From Coriaria nepalensis (lineage: Eukaryota > Streptophyta > Magnoliopsida > Cucurbitales > Coriariaceae), in assembly GCA_027186245.1 (NCBI GenBank), contig CP114495.1, forward strand, positions 697,001-761,000: DNA of 64,000 nt. The letters run 5' to 3'. Position numbers and translations under genes: made by a program. Of the stretch, positions 13,356-24,388 are shown piece after piece (the stretch's first letter is position 1; every line of letters starts with the position of its first letter). The notes below the pieces were generated by a model. That model had not been told where the DNA came from. It worked only from the letters and a program-made list of their open reading frames with translations, and made no database searches.

Positions 13356-13927
13356 AAGGGTTCATAAAACACGTGTGTGAGTTATTTAAAAGAAAAAAAA
13401 AATTGATAATAATAAATAAAAAACAATAAATTCAACTTGGCGCTGTTTGTTTTAGATTTTTCAAATTCAAATAGGGGAGGGATGGATACTCAATTGTATT
13501 TGGAAGAGAAAACAGGGATACGATATACTCTGTATCCAAACAGACGGCACTCCCAACAAGGTACAGTATCCTTTCCACATGTAAGAAGAAAGAAGGCGGG
13601 TGAAAGTTACGCGCTAAGACTGAATACGGCAGTAAGACATTGACCCCTTCATAGTCCGACACGTGGAATGATAGATTGGAAAATTGACAATCAGGTGGTG
13701 CCCATGAGGAAGAAGGGGGGGTGGGGGGGAGGAGAAAGCGAAGAAAATACAGAAAAACAAATAAATAAATAAATCATTTATTTTTTCCTAAAGTGTGGCC
13801 CCATAGGGACGTTCCCAGTTAAATGGCGTCCAAGTTCGCTTCACTTCAGGTAAGGTGAGGAGCAAGGTGGGTCCCACTTTGCGCTTTCCTTGTCCGACTT
13901 CCCCCTTCTCCACCTTCTTATTTTATA

Positions 13928-13930
<3 letters not shown>

Positions 13931-13965
<35 letters not shown>
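13931..13965 (+). repeat. (ATT)n microsatellite
   Basis: An uninterrupted run of about 11-12 ATT/TTA units upstream of the ethylene-receptor leader. Confidence 0.9.
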
Positions 13966-13966
<1 letters not shown>

Positions 13967-14036
13967 ATTTTTTCTTATTTATTTATTTTCAGCTCATCGC
14001 TATACAACGGCGCAAAGCCGCAGACCATCGATCCCT

Positions 14037-14069
14037 CCCGCTCTCTCTCTCTCTCTCTCTCTCTCTCTA
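14037..14069 (+). repeat. (CT)n microsatellite in probable ETR2 leader
   Basis: About 16 CT dinucleotides lie in a pyrimidine-rich stretch about 900 bp before the start codon. CT tracts of this kind are common near plant transcription starts. A second, shorter CT tract occurs at about 14540-14570. Confidence 0.85.
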
Positions 14070-14976
14070 GAAAGTTTTTTGTTTTCTCCTCTGGGCGTTT
14101 TGTTCGTTTGAATATTGATTGTAGGGAAAAGAAAGGTAACGTCGATATACATACATTATTACGCACAGAGAGAAGACGAAGAGCTAATCTGAGAAAACCT
14201 GCTGGTTTCGTTTTGTACATTCGTTCTTTTGTATTGTCTGGTTTTTCCAGACCGGGTTCTGTAGATAAGCGGTTTACTGCTCATAAACGAGAGGTGGTCG
14301 AGTAAAAGTACTACTGTCTGGCAAAATTGGGCCTTTTTCTCTTTTGCCGGTTTAAGTATAGATTTATATTATTTTCTCATCAGAATTCCTTTCTGGGCTT
14401 TTCCTCTGCTTCTCAGATTGAAAGAATGGGTGATCGGTTGATTTGGCTGATTGGATTAAATCGCAATGGTTTTGGAGATTTTGAAGGCGGCGACGGCGGC
14501 GGCGACGCCCAAGTTTCATTTTGATCAGTTACCATCAATCTCTCTCTCTCTCTTTCTCTGTCTCTCTCTGATTTGTCCTACGTTTCTGCGTTTGTGTATT
14601 CATTTTAGCTATTTTTAAATTGTCTCTTTCTTAAGGTTGCTCCTTTTTCTTTGTTTCTTTGCTCCTCTTTTTTTTTTTTTCCCCTCTTCTTCCTCCCTTC
14701 ATCTCTGTACTGTTCCCCTGTCCTTAATAGTATCGTAGGAGAGAGCTCAACTTTACCAAAATTAGAATGAAATAGTTTGCACCTTTCTCAAAATTTACTG
14801 TGAATATAATTATTAAATTCCTTTTAATTGGTTTCAGATTTGGTCTGCTTATTTTCCAGGAAATGGGACTGGAAATGTGGGATTATGGTGTTTCAATTCA
14901 ACTCACATTCGACTCGTATTACTAAGTCTCAAAATTTATACTTGAATGGATTGAAGAACCAGTTCTGTTGGATGCA

Positions 14977-17356
14977 ATGCTAAAAACATTAGCATCTAGT
15001 TTAACACTTCTCCTTCTACTTCTCTGCGTTTCTGCCTCTGATTCCGGATTTCCACGATGTAATTGTGACGATGAAGGCAGTCTATGGAGCTTAGACAGCA
15101 TTCTAGAGTGTCAAAGAGTAAGCGATTTCTTAATCGCTGTAGCTTACTTTTCAATTCCGATTGAGCTACTTTACTTCATTAGCTGTTCGAATGTGCCTTT
15201 CAAATGGGTACTTTTTCAGTTCATTGCCTTCATTGTTCTATGTGGATTGACCCACTTGCTCAATGGCTGGACTTATGGGGCCCACCCTTTTCAGCTCATG
15301 TTAGCCCTTACCGTGTTTAAAATCCTCACTGCTCTAGTATCTTGTGCAACGGCTATAACCCTCATCACTTTTATCCCCCTCCTTCTGAAAGTGAAGGTTA
15401 GAGAAATCATGTTGAAGAGAAAGACATGGGATCTTGGAAGAGAAGTTGGTATCATTATGAAACAGAGAGAAGCCGGATTGCATGTTAGGATGCTAACTCA
15501 AGAGATCCGGAAATCTTTAGACAGACATGAGATTTTGAACACGACCATGTTTGAGCTGTCTCAAACTTTAGGTCTGCTCTATTGTTCTGTTTGGATGCCA
15601 AATGAGCAAAAAACTGAGATGAATCTGACCCATGAATTGAAAGGGAGGACTTATTCAAACCGATATAATACCTCTAATTCTATACCCATTACAGATCCAG
15701 ATGTAGTTAGGATCAAAGGGAGTGATAATGTTAACATCCTTAGATGCGATTCCTTACTTGTTGTGGCAAGCACTGGTGATTCAGGTGAGGCCGGACCTGC
15801 AGCTGCAATCCGAATGCCTATGCTTCGTGTTTCCAATTTCAAAGGGGGGACGCCTGAAATGGTCCCCACTTATTATGCGATATTGCTTTTGGTTCTTCCA
15901 GGCGGAGAGATAAGATCTTGGAGTAACCAAGAGCTTGAGATAATTAAGGTTGTTGCGGATCAAGTAGCCGTGGCTCTGTCCCATGCTGCCCTTCTTGAAG
16001 AATCCCAGCTCATGAGGGAAAAATTAGCCGAGCAAAACCGGGACCTACAACAGGCAAGGAGGAATGCTATGATGGCTAGTCAGGCGAGAAACTCGTTCCA
16101 GAAGGTAATGAGTGATGGGATGAGGAAACCAATGCACTCTGTCTTAGGCTTGATTTCAATGCTACAAGATGAAAATTTGAGTAACAATCAAAGGGTGATT
16201 ATTGATGCAATGTCAAGGACTAGTAATGTGGTAACTACTTTGATAAATGATGTGATGGATAACTCGAAAGGTAGTGGAAGGTTCCCGTTAGAGATCCGGT
16301 CTTTGAGCTTACATGCCGTTATTAAAGAAGCGGCCTGCCTTGCCAAATGCTTGTCTGTTTATCGAGGTTTTGGGTTTTCGATCGAGGTTGATAGTTCGTT
16401 ACCAGATCATATTATGGGGGATGAGAGAAGATTTTTTCAGGTGATTTTGCATATGGTTGGGAATTTGTTGAATGGGAGTAAGGAAAGAGGAGGGTGTGTT
16501 GTGTTCCGGGTTTCTCAAGAGAGTGGAAGTTTTGGAAGAAATGATCAACAATGGGCTAATTGGAGACGGAGTTCATCCGAAATCTATGTTCGGTTCGAAA
16601 TCGGGATAATCTATACTTGTGTCCAAACAGAAAGTTCTGTTTCGAATTTATCAAATGGGATTGGACTATATACTAGTGGTTCTGCCCAAGAATTGAGCTT
16701 CACCATTTGCAGAAAACTAGTTCAGGTACTGATGCACTGTTTTTTCTTTTCCTTTATATTAAAATTTGTATTTATCTAATATTTATTTTGTTGTTGTGAT
16801 TGGGCAGTTGATGCAGGGGAACATATGGGTTGTTCCAAATCCGGAGGGATTTACTCAAAGCCTAGCACTGGTTCTTCGGTTTCAACTCCAAGCCTCCATT
16901 TCCATACCAATATCAGAGCCTGGAAACTCAACCGAGCATTTATTTAGCAACTCTCAATTTAGGGCTTTGCAAATTTTATTAGCCGATACAGATGATGTGA
17001 ACCGGGTTGTAACAAGGAAGCTTCTAGAGAAACTAGGCTGCATTGTCACTTCTGTTTCTTCCGGTTTTGATTGCCTTACGACTATTGGGCCTGCTTCATC
17101 TTCCATCCAAGTTGTTCTTTTGGACCTTCAGATGTTTGATTTGGATAGCTTTGAAGTTGCTATACGAATCCGGAAGTTTAGAAGCCAGAATCACTCTACC
17201 CCGTTGATCATTGGATTGACTGCTAGTGCCGACGGAGACATATGGGAGAGATGCGTTCAGTCCGGGATCAATGGCTTGATGCGGAAACCGATCAATTTAC
17301 AAGGAATTGCTAATGAGCTTAGAAGGGTTCTGTTACAGGCAAACAAACATGTGTGA
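14977..17356 (+). CDS. ETR2: Ethylene receptor, subfamily II (ETR2/EIN4 type)
   Basis: This ER-membrane ethylene receptor is a negative regulator of ethylene signalling that works with CTR1. There are two exons, 14977-16725 and 16808-17356, giving 765 aa, the usual length. In order: an N-terminal hydrophobic segment (residues 4-18, the extra segment of subfamily II); Cys28 and Cys30 (the dimer disulfide region); three membrane helices; copper ligands Cys89 and His93 in LCGLTHLLNG; a GAF domain; a degenerate His-kinase domain that keeps the H-box His387 (KPMHSVLG) but has no clear N, G1 or G2 boxes; and a receiver domain with phospho-acceptor Asp689 in LLDLQM and the conserved Lys in LMRKPI. 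The intron after KLVQ matches the ETR2 gene structure. The ATG at 14977 is chosen because the protein then begins MLK as in relatives; no in-frame ATG lies just upstream. EIN4 is the alternative, but the neighbouring genes favour ETR2. Confidence 0.95.
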
Positions 17357-17492
17357 TTATAGAATTAGTGGTAGCAAATTATTGTTCTTTTACATCATAA
17401 TATATTAACTAGTTACAACTAGCAAGTTCTTATCACAAAACATATTTGCCCACAACCTTTTACACATACTAAATTGATAATTCATAACAATT

Positions 17493-17524
<32 letters not shown>

Positions 17525-19650
17525 TATAGATATAAACAAGTTTCTCCCTCCCTTTAGTTATTTATCTGTTACTTCTTATCTTTCGACCTTGAAAGTGGAG
17601 AAAAAGTAGGATGGTCCTGAACTAAACTTAGTTCCGGACCACTAAATCTTTCTCTGGAAACTGAAACTTGCTAAAGGGTTTGTACTACTTTATCAAGTAA
17701 TGAAAGACCACACTAAGGTAATCAGCTGGAAATTTCAAGTAGCATGATGGGGTTTGATTCCATCATCCAAGTTGAGTTATAATAATAATATCTAGTAGAT
17801 TTAGATTGTTCATAGGATTCAAGAACTGTGACAGGGGCTCTGTATCATTGAACTGAATATTTTATACTGTATGATAAAGGTGAAGCTTTTCATGACATTA
17901 ATGGGATTGCACAAGACAATCAACTGATTTATTATTATTAATAATATTATAATTTATTAATCCCACTTGAAGTTGTGTACAAGGGGATCTGTAGGTGGAT
18001 CAAGAACCAGAAAATAATAAAATAATAAAAAAATAATTAAAATAATAATAAAAATAATGAAGAAATGCAGAAGGGTGTGTGAGTCTGTGAGAAGACGAGC
18101 CTGAGTGCGCCTAGAGTTTTGAAGATGCGTAAATTAAGAGAAAAGTTGATGCATGAAGTTAGAAAACAATACTTAATTTGGTAAATCAAAATCTAAGAGT
18201 TTCCACTTTAATGCTAAACTAATGCTTTGTTAATCCCACTGGATTCAGATTTTCAGTAATAAAAAATCATAATATTATGGAGTTACTTAGATTTGGTTCA
18301 CTTGTCATGAATCTTAAAATAAATTATTCAGATAAATCACAAGTAATTTATACTTGGTTGTCTAGAACCCCGTTTAGATCTATAATATTAAGGTGGGCAA
18401 AAGATGATAATTTTGATTTTTTTTAAAAACATCATAATCGAGAATTCCGGTACCGTTCTATATGCCGATAGCCAATAGGATCGGTACCAAGCCTATATTA
18501 GTAATTCCCGTCATGTCTCAATACTAATATACGGATAATCAGTACTGAAATCTCGACTAAACTTTTACCCACCTTGTACAAAAATTTATTTATATTTTAA
18601 TTATAAAAGCTCTTCAAACATAATTTTTTTCCGAAATTGGGGACCGATCCAAGATCTAGAAGTTGCACTTACACTAACTATTGGATTTGCATCATTTCAA
18701 AGAAGATAACCATCTACTAGGCTAGAATTATTTCCCAGAAGTATATGTGCTCCATTGAATGAAAATGAAAACGGTGAGATTGTTACTCCTCAGAATTGTT
18801 TGTCTAATTTATTTACAGTCAAATATCTATTTAACGAAGTATTGGACGTGGAGGGGAAAAAAATACAAAAATTTGCTTTTAAATGGGCCTTCTTCCCACG
18901 TTTTGTCGATGTCACCTTTTCATTTTGGGAAGCCCGGCCCATGACCACCAAGACCAGAAACAGCTTACAGATTACATTCTACAAAAGAAAAGGGCCCCCA
19001 ACAGCTCTGCTGAAACTGGGCTGGTCCAGAAAACGTAAGAGCTTCATGTAAGAGTGTGAGTTAGTTGACAGAGTATTCCTATTGAGAGCAAGCATTTAGT
19101 AGTTACGGAATTTCATGCGATCGTGCTTATCAAGAAATCTAATTATCCATTGCACATTGAATGATTGAAAAACAATCACCTGTGTCTACTTGGATTTCTC
19201 TTAACTATTCGATGTGTAATAGACAACCCTAATTTCTCACACTAAATCCTTACTCGAGTATTGATGATTAATCGCAGATTTTCGCAATTAGAGAACTATT
19301 ATACTATTTTATAAGTTGTTGTTTAGGACCTTTAATCATTATCCATCGGAGCATTATAACTATCAAATTTATGATTATGATTATGATGATGGGTTTAAGG
19401 TCTAGATTTTTAATTAGTACGACTTTTTATTTCTGGAACACATTTTTTGGCATCTTCAAATATGAAATGGAAGAGATATCTCTCCCGTTCATGTATACTT
19501 ATAGAATGATTGGAGTATAATTTATTTTATTAGGATGTAATACATGCCCAAACATAACCAATAGCCAAACATAACCCAATTATGAAACCCCTACTCCCTC
19601 ACTTCACACCTTGAAATGCACTATTCTTATAGAGAGAGAAGCGTTTTTAC
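17357..19650. other. Intergenic downstream of ETR2
   Basis: No gene is supported. It contains a (TA)n tract at about 17505-17527, an (ATT/AAT)-rich stretch at about 17930-18060 and a small terminal-inverted-repeat element (listed separately). A 98-codon open frame at 18755-19051 has no recognisable domain. It overlaps GGGCC-rich DNA (about 18888-19020) that looks promoter-like rather than coding. Confidence 0.5.
18390..18575. mobile_element. Small terminal-inverted-repeat element (MITE candidate)
   Basis: The left end reads AAGGTGGGCAAAAG and the right end, read on the other strand, reads AAGGTGGGTAAAAG, so 13 of 14 bases match. The core G-GTGGGC resembles the ends of plant hAT elements. The element is about 186 bp, with no coding capacity. 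No clear 8-bp target duplication is visible (ATAATATT on the left, GTACAAAA on the right), so the class is tentative. Confidence 0.55.
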
Positions 19651-19654
19651 ATTT

Positions 19655-19875
19655 TTTTTTAACTCGAAAGGGTTAGGGAGAGGAAATGTTCCTTTTTTTA
19701 GGGTACCTCGACAACAGATCCGGTGGAGACAAGCTGGGTAGGGCCTATAGCTCAAAGGATTAGAGCACGTGGCTATGAACCACAGTATCAAGGGTTTGAA
19801 TCCCTCCTCAGCCCACAACCAGCCAAAAAGGAAGGACCTTTCCCTCTGGGGTAGGAAAATCATGATTGGGTGCGG
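19655..19875 (+). other. Nuclear insert of plastid DNA (NUPT) around trnR-ACG
   Basis: The tRNA-like core and its flanks resemble the plastid inverted-repeat segment between the 5S rRNA and trnN. The left flank includes 'agggtacc' and 'cagatccggtggagac'; the right flank includes 'ctttccctctggggtagg' and 'aaatcatgat'. Differences from the remembered plastid sequence are mainly C-to-T and G-to-A, as expected of an old, methylated nuclear insert. The edges are approximate. The plastid sequence is recalled, not aligned. Confidence 0.75.
19741..19815 (+). pseudogene. trnR-ACG: Decayed plastid tRNA-Arg (trnR-ACG) copy
   Basis: The sequence begins GGGCCTATAGCTCAAAGG and contains the TTAGAGCACGTGGCTA core and the T-arm GGGTTTGAATCCC. 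Together these identify the plastid arginine tRNA. The anticodon region reads ATG where the plastid gene has ACG. The T-loop TTC has become TTT, the anticodon stem partner shows further transitions, and an extra A lies in the 3' acceptor strand. It is a relic inside a NUPT and not a functional nuclear tRNA gene. Confidence 0.8.
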
Positions 19876-20179
19876 GTCTTTTGTCGAAATGGAATTGCTA
19901 GCTACCCAACTAAGACAATGCCGATGTTCATCACTTTTGCTTTGAAGCGACGATGAAATGGTCTTCCATGACGTTTATTAGCGTCGCAATTAAAATGGTT
20001 TTTTATAGTGTTATATTTTGCAACAATTTTCTAAGGATAAAAATTATTAAATTCCATTAAATCTTTCTACTCTTTACCCATAAATAATACCAAAACCTTC
20101 AAAATTCACAAAAAATAACATAAAAAATGCTTATAACCACAAAGTACAAAATATCAAGTCGAGATTCAAGAGTAGTAAA

Positions 20180-20746
20180 ATGGTTTTTGTATTTAAGACA
20201 GTAGTCAAAGCATATAGGCTATACAAATTCAACAAATACTTTGATAAGATCAGAACATCGCATCCCTGCTTACCTGGAGGATACAGTTTCGAACACTGGT
20301 CAATAACTCATTTCCAGAGTCTTAGATACAACATCATGATAAATAATAATTCTAAATTGCATAATGTTGCATTGAATGATGCACGTCAATATCCAATCAT
20401 AACATTGCTGGATAGTATTAGGAAGATGATGACGACTTTGTTCAACGCTCGAAAAAATGAAGCCAACCATCAAACCGATTGATGCACTCTTGAGATAGTG
20501 GAATTACTTAGAAAAAGATATGATGAATCATTAACAATGAAGGCTGCGAGTATTGATGATCATACGTATGAAGTGACACAAAGCGATACTAGTGTTGTTA
20601 TCAACTTAAGATATTTGACTTTGATAAAATTTCGTGCGTGCATGCGTGCGTGCGGTCTAAATGTGAGAGTTTGCACTCATTATGTTCACCATTATACTCC
20701 ATTAGAAATTAGACGGCCGTATTTACTAAATCAATATATCTTATAA
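20180..20746 (+). pseudogene. Mutator-like (MULE) transposase C-terminal relic
   Basis: Two reading-frame pieces, 20180-20482 and 20498-20746, are separated by a stop and a shift. The first contains a stretch like the conserved MULE region before the SWIM finger (NDARQYPIITLLDSIRKMM). The second has LRKRYDESLTMKA, as in MULE transposases. It then has a damaged SWIM zinc-finger zone in which the CxC half is lost (RACMRACGLNV...), and the usual tail around YTPLEI. No terminal inverted repeats were found nearby. It is an inactive fragment. Confidence 0.65.
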
Positions 20747-21980
20747 CATCAACTAGCGAGTGATATTTTTTGGAAAGTGTCTGGTCAATTGTAGTTTTAT
20801 CAACCATCATGTGTAAATATAGTGGAATACCAAAAAAATAAATGTATACTTTCAACTAGTAAACAAATGTAGAGGAAATGAAAGTTTGGCAATTACGACA
20901 ATTTTAAACACAAAAAGAAGATTTGTCACAACTTAATTCCGCCGACACCCATTGAAAATAATTCATCATATTTTTATTGTGTGATATTATGTTTATTATA
21001 AAAAAAATTATTATTCCGATAAAAATTGTCATAAGATGTTTTATTATTATAATATGTAATTAACTTGTTAGGTTTCCGTCAACATGTAATTAACTCGCAG
21101 TAATAAATAATAACCCATCGCCTTCTAACCAGTAAAAGAGACAAGAAGGCATGACTTAGTAGTAAGAGTTTGAATAATGTATACATGATATGGAACGATT
21201 TTGCTGCATGAAACAAGTTGATCGATGTGTTCTTACTCATTATGACAAACCCACTTAGCTCACTGATTACTTTATAATATATAGATATATATATATATAT
21301 AATGTAATTATTATTGTTTACTCCAACCAATGAGATTAAACTATTATCAGTATTTTATTAATGATTAAATGTTGATTAACTTAATTTTATTGATTAGAAT
21401 AAAATACTTAGTAGGATATAATGCGTCTAACACTACCGTATGTGCATTTGGGAAAAGCAAAAGGAACAAAAAATTATGAAAGGGAAATAGTTTAATTGGT
21501 TTAGCTGATAATGGATGATGAGGATTAATGTTTATTTTAATTAAAAGATTAATGACTTTAGTTGAAAGGTGGACCGTCGATTTCTGTAGTGCTTGAATGT
21601 CTTGCCCAAGTAGCTATTAATTTATTGGCCGAATTTTATTTTTTTTTATTAATAAAAAGGTGGTTAATGATTTTTGATATGAGGGGTCCTCCGATCTAGC
21701 TATTGGATCCTTTTAACTTTTTGGCCAAAGTGAAATTTCATAACAAAAGAGAGAACCTAATCAACCATAATCCCATCTAAAAAGGTAAGTTGGGGCCAAT
21801 AAACATGTCGAGCAATAAAAACAAGCCAAAAAAAAAGAGTATTCATTAAACATATCGACCCATTGATCTTGCTTATGATACATAAATGAGAATTTAGTTT
21901 CAAATTGACATTTAAACAAAATATAAATAACACTTGTCAATTATTTATATGATTAATTACTTAATTGATAATTTAATAAA

Positions 21981-22020
<40 letters not shown>

Positions 22021-22447
22021 TTAAGTTATCTAAATTTATTTAAATTATATTTAAATTTACTCTTTTCTACCATAATTACCCGTATCTTAAATCGAAGAAA
22101 AATATCTTAGATTTCAATTAGAGATTATGCGGTCGGAAAAATAAAACATTAATTTGACTAATTTTGAAAAAAAAAAACGTACTTAAAAGTAATTTGTCAA
22201 CTAAATAACCTCTTGCAAATACACTCAGAGGAAGGTCAAGGGGGCCTATAGGCCTATACTAACATATGTGGTCGGCCTAGCTAGGGTTCGATATGTCGAG
22301 GTCAATTTCTCAAAACTCTTGTCAATTGTAATGGAAGAATATTAACCAAGTTCTGAAAGATTGGTTAGTTAATACTTAATGGACAAAATCAGTTTGAGTT
22401 TGGATTAATCGATTTGAAATGATGTTTGAGAAATTGAGATGAAGTAG

Positions 22448-22543
22448 CTACTAGCTATCAGCTTACTAGCTGTAGGTACTAGCTATCAGCTTACTAGCTG
22501 TAGGTACTAGCTATCAGCTTACTAGCTGTAGGTACTAGCTATA
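22448..22543 (+). repeat. 28-bp tandem repeat with a 14-bp sub-period
   Basis: Three full copies start at 22448, 22476 and 22504, followed by a partial copy. The copies are identical except for the first base of copy one. Each 28-mer is itself two related 14-mers, GTACTAGCTATCAG and CTTACTAGCTGTAG. This is a minisatellite with a higher-order structure and no spacers, so it is not a CRISPR array. Confidence 0.9.
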
Positions 22544-22613
22544 GCTATTGCTAGTTTCCTTGTCTTACGGGAGAATCGAATCCCATTACACAATTAGGTC
22601 ATTTTTCAAGACT

Positions 22614-22678
22614 TTTGAAGAAACTGGAGTTCTGATTAGAAGAAAGCGTTTGAAGAAACTGGAGTTCTGATTAGAAGA
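22614..22678 (+). repeat. 35-bp tandem duplication
   Basis: A 30-base block beginning TTTGAAGAAACTGGAG occurs at 22614-22643 and again at 22649-22678, identical over the block. It is a recent local duplication about 70 bp from the 28-bp minisatellite. Confidence 0.9.
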
Positions 22679-23427
22679 CCAACTAAATTTAGGTCAAGTA
22701 CTTACAAGATTAAGAAGCAAGCCAAACTGAAGTTGATCAACAGTAACAACTAGAACCACATTTCTTAAGAACTCGGACTTAAACTTACATTTTTGCAGCT
22801 TTTTTTTTTCTCTCTGTTATTTCGTCTCCTTTTCCCGGTGGAAAGATTTGCAGGTTCGAGGACAGATAGAATGTCTTGTCGTATTTTCCCAGATGGTGCA
22901 TCTTAGAATGCATGCATGATGATGATCAGTACTCAAATAAACCTGCAGGAAATATACTTCCAAAAAGAGCATAACAATTCCCTACTCTTCTTCTCCAAAA
23001 ACATAATATATAGTACTTAATTTAATCATCAATATCAAGAAACAATTAACTAATTATAAAACTAAATAATAAAGTTAATTTATAAAATTAAGGAAGCCCC
23101 ACAAAGAAAAATTTAATATTTACTGATAAAATTAAACAATATTCAAAGGGGTAGAACGAACCAATCAATTAAGATTATCGTATAATCTCAATTTTATTAG
23201 CAATTAAACGGAAAGGAAAGGGCAAAGATCACACTTAAGAAGGCCTAATATATAATGAAGAGCGCCATGGCTCTCACATTCTTTGTGTTCTATCCATATT
23301 CTTCTAGGTAGCTAGTTATATATGATCTACTATAAAAACACACAGACAATCTAGAAAATTGATGAGAAACTAACAATCTTAAGTTCCCTAGTCATTGCCT
23401 CTTTTCCATTTATTCATTCAACAATAT

Positions 23428-24321
23428 TCAGTAAGGTGGACGACCATGAGCCCAAGTATATGGATCATGCCCTAAGTTTCCTCCATTAGGAAGCAAATTT
23501 GGAGGCAGGTTGTAAGCCACAGCCGCCGTGGCAGGATCAGCCGGAAGCCCATGCTGCATCAGCCCGCTATGTGCTGGCCCAATTGCAGGCGGAGAGCTGC
23601 CAGCATCGCCATGCCCGGGACTGCCCCCTGCCCCGGCCTGATCATGATCATCATCTTCAAGAGGCAACCTCTCATATGTAGCATTAGCAAAAGTTGCAGC
23701 AATTATCATCACTGGCCCAGCTGCAACTAACGATCCGACAACACTCCCACCCACAACCTCCCCCTGAGCTCCAGCTAGATAAACAGTTAGCCCAGTCGAG
23801 CCAGGAGGGGCCGGTCCTGGCAAGAATGCTCCGGTCAAGGAGAGAATTTCAAACCTTCCACGGAGTGCAACTACAGCTCCAGGCGCAGCAGGCTGTCTTA
23901 GGGTTACATTAGCAACCGAGCCGCTCCCACTTAGAATACAAACTCCTCTCTGACGCCTCCGAGCGAACTGAGCCACGCTATCTGCCACGTCAGCACCTCC
24001 AGAAATCTCCATGACATGGCTCCGAAGCGCGTTCGGACTGTCTCGGGTTACGAAAATGGGGGGCTTGGGCCTGTTTTTGGATCCAGGGGGCCGGCCTCTG
24101 GGCCGGCGGGTTCCGACCTCAACAGCTCCTTCTTTTGGCTCGTCCGATCCATTATCTCCATCTTCATCGTCATCTCTAGTACTTCCAGTACTTCTTGCAC
24201 CGCTACTTGCGGTTATGGATAGGTCGTAGCGGTTGGGCTGTTTTAAGACGGGTGAATGATTGGTTGCCAGATTGAGACCGGCCGGCAGCCCCACCTGCCC
24301 TGCCCACCAAGGATTAGCCAG
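23428..24321 (-). CDS. AHL20: AT-hook motif nuclear-localized protein, AHL20-like, with apparent CTG start
   Basis: This nuclear DNA-binding protein has about 297 aa and is intronless, as are clade A AHL genes. A type I AT-hook core ([17 protein letters not shown]) is followed by a PPC/DUF296 domain running from [16 protein letters not shown] through [15 protein letters not shown] to [15 protein letters not shown]. The tail ends [15 protein letters not shown], close to AHL20. Family members start MANPWW; here the same peptide [14 protein letters not shown] is preceded by CTG at 24319-24321 instead of ATG. A stop lies a few codons upstream, and the next in-frame ATG is inside the PPC domain. 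The context (A at -3, G at +4) is good for non-AUG initiation. An upstream exon joined at the AG just before is another option, and a base error a third. AHL20 family proteins modulate immunity, growth and flowering. A (CT)n leader tract lies upstream on the coding strand. Confidence 0.85.
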   Translation of the reverse strand: MANPWWAGQVGLPAGLNLATNHSPVLKQPNRYDLSITASSGARSTGSTRDDDEDGDNGSDEPKEGAVEVGTRRPRGRPPGSKNRPKPPIFVTRDSPNALRSHVMEISGGADVADSVAQFARRRQRGVCILSGSGSVANVTLRQPAAPGAVVALRGRFEILSLTGAFLPGPAPPGSTGLTVYLAGAQGEVVGGSVVGSLVAAGPVMIIAATFANATYERLPLEDDDHDQAGAGGSPGHGDAGSSPPAIGPAHSGLMQHGLPADPATAAVAYNLPPNLLPNGGNLGHDPYTWAHGRPPY

Positions 24322-24357
24322 ACTTGAAAATTAGAAAGAAATTTAGTGAAAATTAGC

Positions 24358-24388
<31 letters not shown>

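Larger units (their letters stand above)
8579..14976. other. Long intergenic region and 5' leader of ETR2
   Basis: About 6.4 kb with no convincing protein gene. It is AT-rich, with many simple repeats: poly-A at about 8638-8658, poly-T at 9920-9957, (TA)n near 11750, 12716 and 13326, and (ATT)n and (CT)n listed separately. A diverged repeat pair lies at about 10462-10556 and 11197-11446. GGGCC/TGGGCC-rich DNA at about 9135-9270 resembles plant promoter site II elements but has no gene beside it. The segment from about 13990 is CT-rich and probably transcribed leader of the ethylene receptor. A TTTCAG acceptor near 14831-14837 suggests a 5'-UTR intron, but this is not proven. Confidence 0.5.
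20747..23427. other. Intergenic between the MULE relic and the AHL gene
   Basis: No protein gene is seen. It holds a (TA)n tract at about 21979-22016 and two tandem-repeat loci (listed separately). The 3' flank of the minus-strand AHL gene occupies the right end. Confidence 0.5.

Noticed and set aside
13438..13552. Small MITE suggested by 'GCTGTTTG' and 'CAAACAGACGGC' ends
   Set aside because: The inverted ends match over only a few bases and no target duplication is visible.
13890..14220. Open frames of poly-Ile, poly-Leu/Ser or Arg-Glu repeats
   Set aside because: They translate the (ATT)n and (CT)n microsatellites and are not genes.
18755..19051. 98-codon plus-strand open frame downstream of ETR2
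   Set aside because: There is no recognisable domain, the composition is odd, and it overlaps GGGCC-rich promoter-like DNA. Not enough to call a gene.
19741..19815. Functional tRNA gene
   Set aside because: Plastid-type sequence with plastid flanks, damaged anticodon loop and T-arm, and an insertion in the acceptor strand. Treated as a NUPT relic.
22448..22543. CRISPR-like regular repeat
   Set aside because: The repeats are directly contiguous with no spacers, and the DNA is plant nuclear. It is a minisatellite.
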